Shown here: one piece after another, positions 1-7,287 of the stretch
How the letters are laid out: each line of letters opens with the position of its first letter
How positions within the stretch are numbered: position 1 is the stretch's first letter
DNA from: Rhodobacteraceae bacterium UBA2776
GTDB lineage: Bacteria; Pseudomonadota; Alphaproteobacteria; Rhodobacterales; Rhodobacteraceae
NCBI GenBank assembly: GCA_002352425.1
Contig: DEIK01000120.1
Coordinates: forward strand, 45,212 to 97,078
DNA length: 51,867 bases
Reading direction: 5' to 3'
Position numbers and translations under genes: made by a program
The notes under the pieces: model-generated
What the model saw: only the letters and a program-made list of their open reading frames with translations
What the model was told of the DNA's origin: nothing
Databases searched by the model: none

Positions 1-536
1 CCAGCCTTTGCCAGCGCCTTGGCCGAGGTCATTCGAGCACCGCCAAACAGCGCCTCCCCCTCACCGATTATCGCTGCAGCCATATGCGCCAGCGGGGCCA
101 AATCACCAGATGCGCCGACCGAGCCCTGACTGGGGATAACGGGGGTGACACCTTTGGCCAGCATATCCTCAATCAATGCGACCGTGGATATTTGAACGCC
201 AGACGCGCCGCGCCCCAAGGACAGCAACTTCAGCACCATCATTAACCGCGTGGTGGCCACGTCCAGCATGTCGCCAACGCCGCAGCAATGCGACAAAATC
301 AGATTGCGCTGCAAGGTTTCCACGTCGTGGGTCGCGATTTTGACACTGGCCAGTTTGCCAAAACCCGTGTTGATGCCATACACCGCCTTTTCTCCAGCGA
401 CAGCCTTGGCCACCAGAGCGGCAGCGGCTTTGATCCCAGGGTGTGATGACGGATGCAGCGCGGCCGCTTTGCCATCGGCCCAAATGTCATTGAGTTGGGC
501 CAAGCTCGCGGCCCCGGGTGTTAGAATGACGGTCAT
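1..536 (-). CDS. hutH: Histidine ammonia-lyase, N-terminal part (cut by window edge)
   Basis: Deaminates L-histidine to urocanate, the first step of histidine degradation, in the cytoplasm. The first 178 codons are visible on the minus strand; the C-terminal two thirds lie outside the window. Residues 138-148 read GSVGASGDLAP, and the Ala142-Ser143-Gly144 triad is the one that cyclises to the MIO electrophile, at the same numbering as in Pseudomonas putida HutH. The segment YGINTGFG (53-60) carries the conserved active-site tyrosine. The ATG overlaps the hutI stop as ATGA, so the two are probably translationally coupled. No frameshift is seen in the visible part. Confidence 0.95.
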   Translation of the reverse strand, partial: MTVILTPGAASLAQLNDIWADGKAAALHPSSHPGIKAAAALVAKAVAGEKAVYGINTGFGKLASVKIATHDVETLQRNLILSHCCGVGDMLDVATTRLMMVLKLLSLGRGASGVQISTVALIEDMLAKGVTPVIPSQGSVGASGDLAPLAHMAAAIIGEGEALFGGARMTSAKALAKA

Positions 537-1750
537 AGCGATCCCTTAAAGATGCGAGAATGGAGTGGATTGAAGCCAATGCGATAGGCCAATTCGGCCG
601 GATGCGCCGCATCCCAGATGCATAAATCAGCAGCTGCACCCGCAACAATCCGGCCACGTTTTTCTGCGCCCAGCGCGGTGGCAGCGTGGGCCGTCATGCC
701 CAACAAGGCCTCTAGCGGGGTCATGCGAAACAGGGTGCAAGCCATGTTCATCGTCAACAAGGCCGAGATCAGCGGAGATGACCCAGGATTGCAATCCGTC
801 GCCAGCGCCATCGGGACGCCATGGTCGCGAAACGCTTGGATCGGCGGTGCCTGGGTCTCGCGCAGGGTGTAGAATGCGCCGGGCAGTACGGTTGCGACGG
901 TGCCTGCTTTGGCCATGGCTATGGCGTCCTCCTCAGTGGCGTATTCAAGGTGGTCCGCACTCAGTGCCCCATATTTCGCCGCCAATTTCGTGCCGCCAAA
1001 GTTGGACAGTTGCTCGGCGTGCAATTTGACGGGCAGGCCCAATTCCACGGCCACATCAAAGATCCGCGAAATCTGAGTGGCGTCAAACGCGATGCCTTCG
1101 CAAAACCCGTCCACCGCGTCCACAAGCCCTTCGGCGTGGGCGGCACGCAATGCAGGAATGCAAACCTTGTCAATGTAAGCGTCAGGTTTATTTTTCCACT
1201 CCGCAGGTACCGCGTGCGCGCCCAGAAAGCTGGTTTTTACTTCAATGGGGCGGGCCTGTGCAATTTGGCGCGCGACCCGCAGCATTTTCAACTCGGTCTC
1301 ATGATCCAAACCATAGCCCGACTTCACCTCGATCAGGCAAACACCCTCGCCGATCAACGCGTCCACCCGCGTCAACGCGTCCGCAAGCAACGCCTCGGGC
1401 GATGATGCGCGCGTCGCTGTCACGGTGGAAACGATGCCCCCGCCCGCCTTGGCGACTTCTTCGTAACTGGCCCCATTCAGGCGTTGTTCGAACTCCGCCG
1501 CGCGGTTGCCGCCAAACACCACATGGGTGTGGCAGTCGATCAACGCGGGCGTGACGAGCCGCCCGGCGATGTCATGCGTTTCGTCGTTCAAATGGCGGCC
1601 TGGCACTTCCTTTGCCGGACCAACCCAGGCGATATTTTGGTCCTCAACAGCAATTGCACCGTCCGCAATCAGGCCGAAGTTGTCATCGCTTTGCAGCGTC
1701 ACAATCTGTGCATTGGTCAAAAGCATGGGGGTCGGCTCACTTGCTATCAT
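533..1750 (-). CDS. hutI: Imidazolonepropionase
   Basis: Hydrolyses 4-imidazolone-5-propionate to N-formimidoyl-L-glutamate, the third step of histidine degradation. The 405-residue protein has the normal length of this amidohydrolase family. The metal-binding HxH is His74/His76 (DCHTHVVFGGNR); a later metal histidine lies in KLHAEQLSN and the conserved aspartate in ATDCNPGSSP. Two starts are possible: the ATG at 1750 or the ATG eight codons later (MLLTNAQ). Neither has a strong ribosome-binding site; the shorter form fits typical N-termini. It is upstream of and overlaps hutH, and is divergent from hutF across a 53-bp gap that carries a likely HutC operator. Confidence 0.95.
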   Translation of the reverse strand: MIASEPTPMLLTNAQIVTLQSDDNFGLIADGAIAVEDQNIAWVGPAKEVPGRHLNDETHDIAGRLVTPALIDCHTHVVFGGNRAAEFEQRLNGASYEEVAKAGGGIVSTVTATRASSPEALLADALTRVDALIGEGVCLIEVKSGYGLDHETELKMLRVARQIAQARPIEVKTSFLGAHAVPAEWKNKPDAYIDKVCIPALRAAHAEGLVDAVDGFCEGIAFDATQISRIFDVAVELGLPVKLHAEQLSNFGGTKLAAKYGALSADHLEYATEEDAIAMAKAGTVATVLPGAFYTLRETQAPPIQAFRDHGVPMALATDCNPGSSPLISALLTMNMACTLFRMTPLEALLGMTAHAATALGAEKRGRIVAGAAADLCIWDAAHPAELAYRIGFNPLHSRIFKGSL

Positions 1751-1764
1751 TCGCGGTTAATGAC

Positions 1765-1782
1765 ATTATGTGCATACATAAT
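1765..1782. promoter_or_regulatory. Candidate HutC operator between hutI and hutF
   Basis: The only intergenic gap in the hut cluster holds a perfect inverted repeat, ATTATGT-GCAT-ACATAAT (7-bp arms, 4-bp centre). HutC is a GntR-family repressor and such proteins bind short A/T-rich inverted repeats. The site sits between the divergent hutI and hutF starts, where one bound repressor could control both directions. The assignment to HutC is inferred from position and from the hutC gene next door. Confidence 0.6.
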
Positions 1783-1803
1783 AACATGTCAAGCGAGTGA
1801 AAT

Positions 1804-3168
1804 ATGCAAACCATATGGGCCGAGACTGCGTTGTTGCCGACGGGTTGGGCGGCGAATGTATTGATCGAAATCGATACCACCGGGCGGATCAGCCGCGTGC
1901 GGCCGGATGCCTGCGCTGCTGGCGCAAGGGTGGCGATGTTGTTGCCCGCCCCTGTCAACGTCCACAGCCATGCGTTTCAACGGGCTATGGCTGGATTGAC
2001 GGAAACCCGCGGCCCCAATGCGAGCGATAGCTTTTGGACATGGCGCCAACTGATGTTTCGCTTTTTGGGCCGCCTGACGCCAGACCACATCGAAGCCATC
2101 ACGAGCTTTGTGCAGATGGAGATGTTGGAAGCCGGCTATGCCACGAATGTCGAATTTCATTATCTGCACCATCAACCAGACGGCACCCCTTATGACAACA
2201 TCGCCGAAATGTCTGAGCGTGTCGCGGCGGCCACGCAACAATCTGGTATTGGTCTATGTTTGCTGCCCGTTCACTATGAGTTTGGTGGCTGTGACAAGCG
2301 AGATTTAGCCGCAGGGCAAATTCGGTTTGGCAACAGCCTTGGGCGCTTTGTTGATCTACGAGACGTTGCGGCGGCCACAATGAAATCCCTACCGATCGAC
2401 GGGCAAATTGGCGCAGCACCACACTCGCTCAGAGCGGTGGGCATTGAGGATTTGAAATCTTATAACGCACATTTTCCGACCGGTCCGATCCATATGCACT
2501 TGGCCGAACAGCGCGCCGAGGTTGACGAAGTCCAAAACCATTGGGGCGCGCGGCCTGTAGAATGGGCGCTGGAAAATATGGCGCTGGATCAGCGTTGGTG
2601 TCTGATCCATTGCACGCAGATGACCCCCGACGAGACCACCAGACTGGCGCGATCGGGGGCTGTTGTGGGGCTTTGCCCAATTACCGAAAGCAGCCTTGGC
2701 GATGGTATCTTTGACGCGGTGCGTTGGAGCGGCGCTGGCGGCAGCTTTGCTATAGGCTCGGACAGTAACATTCGTATTTCACTAAGCGAAGAATTACGCA
2801 CCCTTGATTACGCCCAACGCCTGCGCGACGGCACGCGGGCCGCTTTGGCAACGCCCTCCCAATCCACAGGGCGGCGGATGTATGAGGAAATGTTGCAGGG
2901 TGGCGCACAAGCAGCGGCGCGTCAAACCGGACGCCTTGAAGCGGGGTATTGGGCGGATATGATGGCGCTAGATATGACGTCCGAACATCTGTGGGGGCGC
3001 GAAGGCGATGTTGTGTTGGACAGTTGGATATTTGCGGGCGACGACCGTTTGGTTTGCGACGTTTGGTCTGCTGGGCGGCATATGGTATGCGGTGGCGAAC
3101 ATGTGGCGCGTGCGCAGATCGTCACAGCCTTTAAACTGACAATTGACGCCCTGAAAGACAGCCTATGA
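1804..3168 (+). CDS. hutF: Formimidoylglutamate deiminase
   Basis: Converts N-formimidoyl-L-glutamate to N-formyl-L-glutamate and ammonia, the branch of histidine degradation that is completed by an N-formylglutamate deformylase (HutG, not in the window). The 454-residue protein is full length for this amidohydrolase family. Metal ligands visible are His54/His56 in NVHSHAFQR, a histidine in IHMHLAEQR, and the aspartate in AIGSDSNIR. The ATG at 1804 directly follows the operator region. The stop overlaps the hutC start (ATGA at 3165), so hutF and hutC form one transcript. Confidence 0.95.
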   Translation: MQTIWAETALLPTGWAANVLIEIDTTGRISRVRPDACAAGARVAMLLPAPVNVHSHAFQRAMAGLTETRGPNASDSFWTWRQLMFRFLGRLTPDHIEAITSFVQMEMLEAGYATNVEFHYLHHQPDGTPYDNIAEMSERVAAATQQSGIGLCLLPVHYEFGGCDKRDLAAGQIRFGNSLGRFVDLRDVAAATMKSLPIDGQIGAAPHSLRAVGIEDLKSYNAHFPTGPIHMHLAEQRAEVDEVQNHWGARPVEWALENMALDQRWCLIHCTQMTPDETTRLARSGAVVGLCPITESSLGDGIFDAVRWSGAGGSFAIGSDSNIRISLSEELRTLDYAQRLRDGTRAALATPSQSTGRRMYEEMLQGGAQAAARQTGRLEAGYWADMMALDMTSEHLWGREGDVVLDSWIFAGDDRLVCDVWSAGRHMVCGGEHVARAQIVTAFKLTIDALKDSL

Positions 3169-3866
3169 ACACCCCCACTTTTCGTGATTGGCAAAGTGTC
3201 CAAAACGAGGTTTTGCGCCGCATCCATGCGCGTGAATGGAAACCCGGCGATTTGATCCCCAATGAAACTGATCTGGCACTGGAGTTTGGCTGCGCGCGCA
3301 CCACGGTGAACCGCGCCTTGCGGGCATTGGCTGACAACGGGTTGCTGGATCGCAAACGCAAGGCCGGTACCCGCGTCGCCAGCCAACCCGTTGCCAAGGC
3401 AACGCTCGACATCGCGGTGATCCGCACCGAGGTTGAGGAGCGCGGGCAAAAATATGGCTATCAACTGATTGGGCGGGTTGAAGCCGTGCCGCCGGTAGCC
3501 ATTGGGGCGTCCATGCGCATTGAGGCTGGCGATCAGCTCCTGCACATCCGCGCACTACACCTCGCTGATGACGCGCCCTATGCGCTGGAAGATCGCTGGA
3601 TCAACACCAACGTGGTGCGGGATGCATTGGCGGAGGATTTTCATGGGATCAGCGCCAATGAATGGTTGCTAAAAACCACACCCTATACACACGGCGAAAT
3701 TGCATTTTTGGCGAAAGCGGCCACCATAGACGAGGGCGCGGTTTTGGGCTGTCCACCGCAATCCGCGCTGTTGGTCATTGATCGGCTCACTTGGGACAAC
3801 GCGCAGTCCGTGACGAAAGTGCGCCTTGTCTTTAGCCCCGGGCACCAGCTTCGGACTATCCTGTAA
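3165..3866 (+). CDS. hutC: Histidine utilisation repressor, GntR family
   Basis: Transcriptional repressor of hut genes; the family is relieved by urocanate. The 233-residue protein has an N-terminal winged helix-turn-helix of the GntR type (about residues 10-75, with ETDLALEFGCARTTVNRALR as the helix-turn-helix) and a C-terminal UTRA ligand domain (about 85-230). It is the distal gene of the hutF-hutC unit and probably acts on the inverted repeat at 1765-1782, giving autoregulation. The 3' end is convergent with the TetR gene, 10 bp away. Confidence 0.9.
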   Translation: MNTPTFRDWQSVQNEVLRRIHAREWKPGDLIPNETDLALEFGCARTTVNRALRALADNGLLDRKRKAGTRVASQPVAKATLDIAVIRTEVEERGQKYGYQLIGRVEAVPPVAIGASMRIEAGDQLLHIRALHLADDAPYALEDRWINTNVVRDALAEDFHGISANEWLLKTTPYTHGEIAFLAKAATIDEGAVLGCPPQSALLVIDRLTWDNAQSVTKVRLVFSPGHQLRTIL

Positions 3867-3876
3867 AACATCGGTC

Positions 3877-4440
3877 CTAATGGGACGCGGCATCAATCAG
3901 AGCTTGCGCGGCGGCCTTGGCGTCCATAGCGGGGTTTTCGCTGTGGCCCATGACGGCCATGATGATCGCGCCTTCTTTTAGGATCATCAATTGACGGGCC
4001 AGGTTTTCAGGGTCATTCAGCCCCGCAGCTTTGGCAACATCAACGAAATGTTCGGTCAGCAAGCGTTTGTGATCAGCTGATTGCACATGGATGGGGTGAT
4101 CCAGTTCCTGAAACTCTGCGCTGGCCTTAATGAACATACAGCCGCGAAATTCCGGCAGCGAGAACCAATCCTCCAGCGCATCATAAATCGCCAGCAGTTG
4201 ACCTTTGGGTGTGTCCGCCAGCGCCTCAACCTGTCTGTACAGCCATGCGCGAAAATTTTCGTCGCGCAGTTCAAGCGTCGCCAAAATAATGTCTTCCTTG
4301 GTACGAAAATGTTTGTACATCGAAGTTTTGGAAATTCCGGTCACAGCGACCAACTTATCCATGCCTGTGGCGTGGAATCCGTTCGCGTAAAAGACATCCA
4401 AGGCCTTGCTCACCAGTTCGTCACGTTTGTTTGGGCGCAT
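3877..4440 (-). CDS. TetR/AcrR family transcriptional regulator
   Basis: A 187-residue TetR-type regulator. The N-terminal helix-turn-helix is clear (residues about 8-52, ending TGISKTSMYKHFRTKEDIILA); the C-terminal ligand domain is of the TetR_C type with no ligand assignable. I chose the ATG at 4440, which has GAGAG eight to twelve bases upstream, over an ATG 23 codons earlier that would run through the operator region. Three similar 13-bp motifs lie at its own promoter and in front of the divergent relic genes, so it probably represses itself and that former operon. Its targets are now broken, so it may be a leftover regulator. Confidence 0.85.
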   Translation of the reverse strand: MRPNKRDELVSKALDVFYANGFHATGMDKLVAVTGISKTSMYKHFRTKEDIILATLELRDENFRAWLYRQVEALADTPKGQLLAIYDALEDWFSLPEFRGCMFIKASAEFQELDHPIHVQSADHKRLLTEHFVDVAKAAGLNDPENLARQLMILKEGAIIMAVMGHSENPAMDAKAAAQALIDAASH

Positions 4441-4458
4441 GATTCTCTCGTTATGTTT

Positions 4459-4471
4459 ACCGATCTGTACA
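4459..4471. promoter_or_regulatory. Operator-like site 1 (TetR gene promoter)
   Basis: ACCGATCTGTACA, whose core TAC-C-GATC-T-GTA is a near-perfect palindrome. It lies just upstream of the TetR start codon. Two close variants occur at 4589 and 4621, supporting an autoregulatory operator. Confidence 0.5.
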
Positions 4472-4588
4472 TAAACCCTTACGAGAATTGACGCAATCCA
4501 GGAATTCATTACCGTTTAAAATCAACGCACTAGGTGCGATTCAGCAGCCAAAGCCAATTTTCCTCTAAGATATTTACTGACATGGTGC

Positions 4589-4601
4589 GCCGATCAGTAC
4601 A
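4589..4601. promoter_or_regulatory. Operator-like site 2
   Basis: GCCGATCAGTACA, matching sites 1 and 3 in the pattern CCGAYCNGTACA. It is in the divergent gap between the TetR gene and the relic genes. Confidence 0.45.
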
Positions 4602-4620
4602 CCCATAAAGGCATAAAGTT

Positions 4621-4633
4621 ACCGACCGGTACA
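4621..4633. promoter_or_regulatory. Operator-like site 3
   Basis: ACCGACCGGTACA, with core TAC-C-GACC-G-GTA. It starts 32 bp after site 2, about three helical turns, and lies about 40 bp upstream of the relic gene start at 4672, a position suited to repression. Confidence 0.5.
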
Positions 4634-4671
4634 CCTACGCTGAACTCTTAACCCTGAAGGGAGCCCATGTT

Positions 4672-5031
4672 ATGAAACACGCTCGTTCTTTATATAGAAA
4701 CACTATTTACCAGCTTGTTCTTGTTGCGACCATCGGCTTTGGCACGGCCCTAAAAGCAGACGACGGCCTGCCGCACCCTGGGTTTGAAATCACCTCGGCC
4801 AATACCGCATTATTGGTGACCGATCCTCAAAATGATTTCCTAAGTCCGGACGACGCGGCTTGGGGTGTTGTTGCCGCGAATGTTTGCCAACCTTTGCACT
4901 GAATCCCACATGCGTGAACCGCGAGAACAAGCGTTCCAGGTCATCAATGATGCAACAGTCGCCGCACAGCTGCCCGGTTTGGACGTTTCCTCCCCTCGTT
5001 TGGCCAAGGCATCTTTTTATAGGAATTTCAA
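4672..5031 (+). pseudogene. Isochorismatase-like secreted cysteine hydrolase, internally deleted
   Basis: The reading frame from 4672 gives a signal peptide (residues 1-29, ending TALKA) and then ADDGLPHPG and LLVTDPQNDF, the N-terminal catalytic-aspartate region of isochorismatase-like cysteine hydrolases; it stops at 4902. A second frame from about 4875 continues with NLCTESHMRE (the catalytic-cysteine segment) and NDATVAAQLPGLD, which is the C-terminal part of the same family. The middle, roughly 80-100 residues including the catalytic lysine, is missing and the two halves are in different frames. So one internal deletion inactivated the gene. The end after GLD also looks replaced. A good Shine-Dalgarno (AAGGGAG) remains before 4672. 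Confidence 0.75.
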
Positions 5032-5311
5032 CATGCCCCGCCCACCCTTCCCCCCGTTTGATACTGACACTGCAACGCAAAAAGTTCGCATGGCCGAAGA
5101 TGCCTGGAACACGCGCAACCCCGATATTGTTGTCGGCGCCTATACCGATGACAGCGCCTGGCGCAATCGCAACGGGTTCGTCACGGGACTGGCAGACATC
5201 CACAGGTTATTGACGCAAAAATGGAAACGCGAGCGAGAGTACCGCCTGATCAAGGAACTGTGGGCCGTAAGCGAAAACCGCATTGCAGTGCGTTTTACAT
5301 ATGAGTGGCAT
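5032..5311 (+). pseudogene. DUF1348 (NTF2-like) protein, C-terminally truncated
   Basis: Starts at an ATG with AGGAA upstream and reads MPRPPFPPFDTDTATQKVRM, then AEDAWNTRNP, KELWAVSENRIAVRF and TYEWH, a strong match to the DUF1348 family, which normally runs about 150 residues. Homology ends after about 94 residues at TYEWH. The sequence then passes straight into the remains of an alpha/beta hydrolase, so the last third has been lost by deletion. The open frame continues to 5422 but that tail is not DUF1348. It follows the isochorismatase relic in the same orientation, consistent with a former operon. Confidence 0.75.
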
Positions 5312-5618
5312 GTTCAATATTTGCTGGATCGACCGGGGGAATCAGGAAGTCCAACTGGAGATGTTTTTGGACTATGGAACCAATGTCGCGGAATATCCAA
5401 AATGGCAGGCATTGTTTCGTGAACATCAGACACCAACACTGCTGATGTGGGGGCAAAATGACCAGATATTTCCGGCAGACGGGGCGCATCCTTACAAGCG
5501 GGATTTAGAAAACCTGGAGTTCCACCTGCTGGACACCGGCCACTTTGCGCTGGAAGAGTATGGCGATGAAATCGCGGGTCGGATGCTGACATTCTTGGAT
5601 CACAACAGCCACGATTGA
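5312..5618 (+). pseudogene. Alpha/beta hydrolase, C-terminal remnant with frameshift
   Basis: The frame ending at 5618 reads EVQLEMFLDYGTNVAEYPKW, then TPTLLMWGQNDQIFPADGAHPYK and LDTGHFALEE. This is the last 100 residues of a haloalkane-dehalogenase-like alpha/beta hydrolase, including the acid (WGQND) and base (DTGHFALEE) of the triad. Upstream, LLDRPG lies in the neighbouring frame, and the switch falls at a run of five G near 5334; one fewer G would restore LLDRPGNQEVQL. The nucleophile half is gone. Nothing here can be active. Confidence 0.75.
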
Positions 5619-5635
5619 TTGGCGGTAAAAGGAAT

Positions 5636-5668
5636 GATGCCGCAGCCTTCTTAGAAAACTGCGGCATC
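5636..5668 (-). terminator. Stem-loop terminator downstream of transaldolase
   Basis: GATGCCGCAG and CTGCGGCATC form a perfect 10-bp stem with a 13-base loop. Read on the minus strand it is followed by ATTCCTTTTACC, a moderate U-rich tail, 50 bp after the transaldolase stop. It could also end the relic operon read from the other side. Confidence 0.6.
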
Positions 5669-5718
5669 AGAAATGCGTTAGATAGGCTGCGCTGCGATCA
5701 TGCGGAACAGCATTTCGA

Positions 5719-6660
5719 TTACATGCGCGCGGCAATCAGCCCGATCAGTTTCTGGTGATCCGCATCGAAATTCCGGATGCCTTCTGCCAGCTTTTCGGTC
5801 GCCATTGGATCGGCATTCATCTGCCAGCGAAACGTTGGTTCATCCATCGGAATTGGCGCAACTCCGCTGCTGTTTTCGGGGGACAATACCCGCGGCAGGT
5901 TTGAAGGATCATTGCCCATTTCATCCAACAAGCTGGGTGCGATTGTCAGGTTATCACAACCCGCCAACGCCTTGATTTGATCGGAGTTCCGGAACGACGC
6001 GCCCATGACTATGGTTTTGATACCATTGGATTTATAGTAATCATAGATCCCGCGAACGGACTTGACACCCGGGTCTTCATCAGGGGCATAGTTGTCGCGA
6101 CCTTCGGCCTTTTTATACCAATCCGTGATACGTCCAACGAAGGGCGAAATCAGATAGGATTTGGCGTCGGCACAGGCAACCGCTTGGGCCATTGAAAACA
6201 ACAGTGTCAGGTTGCAATCGATGCCTTCGCTTTGCAAAATCTCGGCGGCGCGAACACCTTCCCAAGTGGCGGCCAGCTTGATCAAAACTTGACCCTTTGT
6301 CACGCCGCGTCTGTCATATTCCGCAATAATCGCGCGGGCGCGAGTGACTGATTTTTCGGTATCGAAAGACAGGCATGCGTCCACTTCGGTTGACACACGG
6401 CCCGGCACAAGTGCGGCCAATTCGGCGCCAATAGCAACGGTCAAAACCTCGGTCACAGATTCGGCCGTCATCCCAGCCTTTTGCCCCGCTTCGATTTCAC
6501 GTGCGACCAGAGCCTCAGAGGCTGGGTCCTTCATGGCCTTCAAAACCAGCGACGGATTTGTTGTGCAATCCACCGGCTTATAGATCTTCACTGCGGCGAC
6601 CTCGCCAGTATCGGCGACAACGGTGGTCATGGTTCTGAGTTGGTCTAACACATTTGTCAT
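5719..6660 (-). CDS. tal: Transaldolase (TalB type)
   Basis: Transfers a dihydroxyacetone unit between sedoheptulose 7-phosphate and glyceraldehyde 3-phosphate in the non-oxidative pentose phosphate pathway; cytoplasmic. The 313-residue protein matches the long TalB class rather than the roughly 215-residue TalC/FSA class. Catalytic residues line up with E. coli TalB: Asp17 in VVADTGE, Asn35 in CTTNPSLVL, Glu92 in STEVDACLSF, and the Schiff-base lysine Lys128 in VLIKLAATWEG. The ATG at 6660 has AGGAGA upstream. It is a single-gene unit with a terminator hairpin at 5636-5668. Confidence 0.95.
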   Translation of the reverse strand: MTNVLDQLRTMTTVVADTGEVAAVKIYKPVDCTTNPSLVLKAMKDPASEALVAREIEAGQKAGMTAESVTEVLTVAIGAELAALVPGRVSTEVDACLSFDTEKSVTRARAIIAEYDRRGVTKGQVLIKLAATWEGVRAAEILQSEGIDCNLTLLFSMAQAVACADAKSYLISPFVGRITDWYKKAEGRDNYAPDEDPGVKSVRGIYDYYKSNGIKTIVMGASFRNSDQIKALAGCDNLTIAPSLLDEMGNDPSNLPRVLSPENSSGVAPIPMDEPTFRWQMNADPMATEKLAEGIRNFDADHQKLIGLIAARM

Positions 6661-7287
6661 ATACTAATTCTCCTGTAAAATTGTCATGCCAGCACGTCAC
6701 GAAAGGCGCACTGAAAAAACAAAATGGTGCGGGTTTCGACGCCGCATTCCCTGTTGCGGCATCGGTTGCAGGCAGTTCTGACTCTCAGGCCAGCGAAAAC
6801 TTGATTGTCGCCGCATAAATAGAAGGCAAAGTGCGATGGCACAAGCACCAATCTGGGCCAGTACCCGTTGCAAAGTGAACGAGGTTTTAGCCAAAGTGGG
6901 CAGATTATTTACCAAAGCATAGCGGCAGCGGTTGCAGCGCGTGATCCACGGATCCAGCTGTTTGTGATCCCGTCCATCACCTTTTACGCGTGGTCGCCAA
7001 TTGCTGAACGAAGGCTTGGCCTCAAGTTGGGGAGCCCGACAGGTAATGACAAGACAGCGAAACATTGACCGGCCTTAGCATGCGCTTGAAGGACAATATC
7101 CGTGGTGACGGCACTCATTGTTTAGCGCTGATGATATCTGGGCCGCGCGGTTAGGCTATGATCAATACTTTGTGCGGTTGTTGTAAAAAGGCGCTACAAT
7201 GTCTATTTCTCATCGTCTGGTTCACGTTGTCTGTTTTTGAAAATTGGGCACCGTCCAATACACCGCCCAGCCTAAGGAATAAGTTGT
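6661..7287. other. Intergenic stretch without a recognised gene
   Basis: The 627 bp between the divergent transaldolase and ABC-like genes contain open frames on both strands (minus 6697-7065, plus 6868-7068), but neither translation resembles a family I know, and neither has a convincing ribosome-binding site. It must hold the promoters of both neighbours. It could contain a decayed gene, as in the nearby relic zones. Confidence 0.4.

Noticed and set aside
4865..5422. A single 185-residue gene in the relic zone
   Set aside because: The open frame is a chance fusion of the isochorismatase C-terminus, the DUF1348 N-terminus and an out-of-frame tail.
6697..7065. Minus-strand open frame of 122 codons upstream of transaldolase
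   Set aside because: No family resemblance, odd composition and no ribosome-binding site; probably a chance frame.
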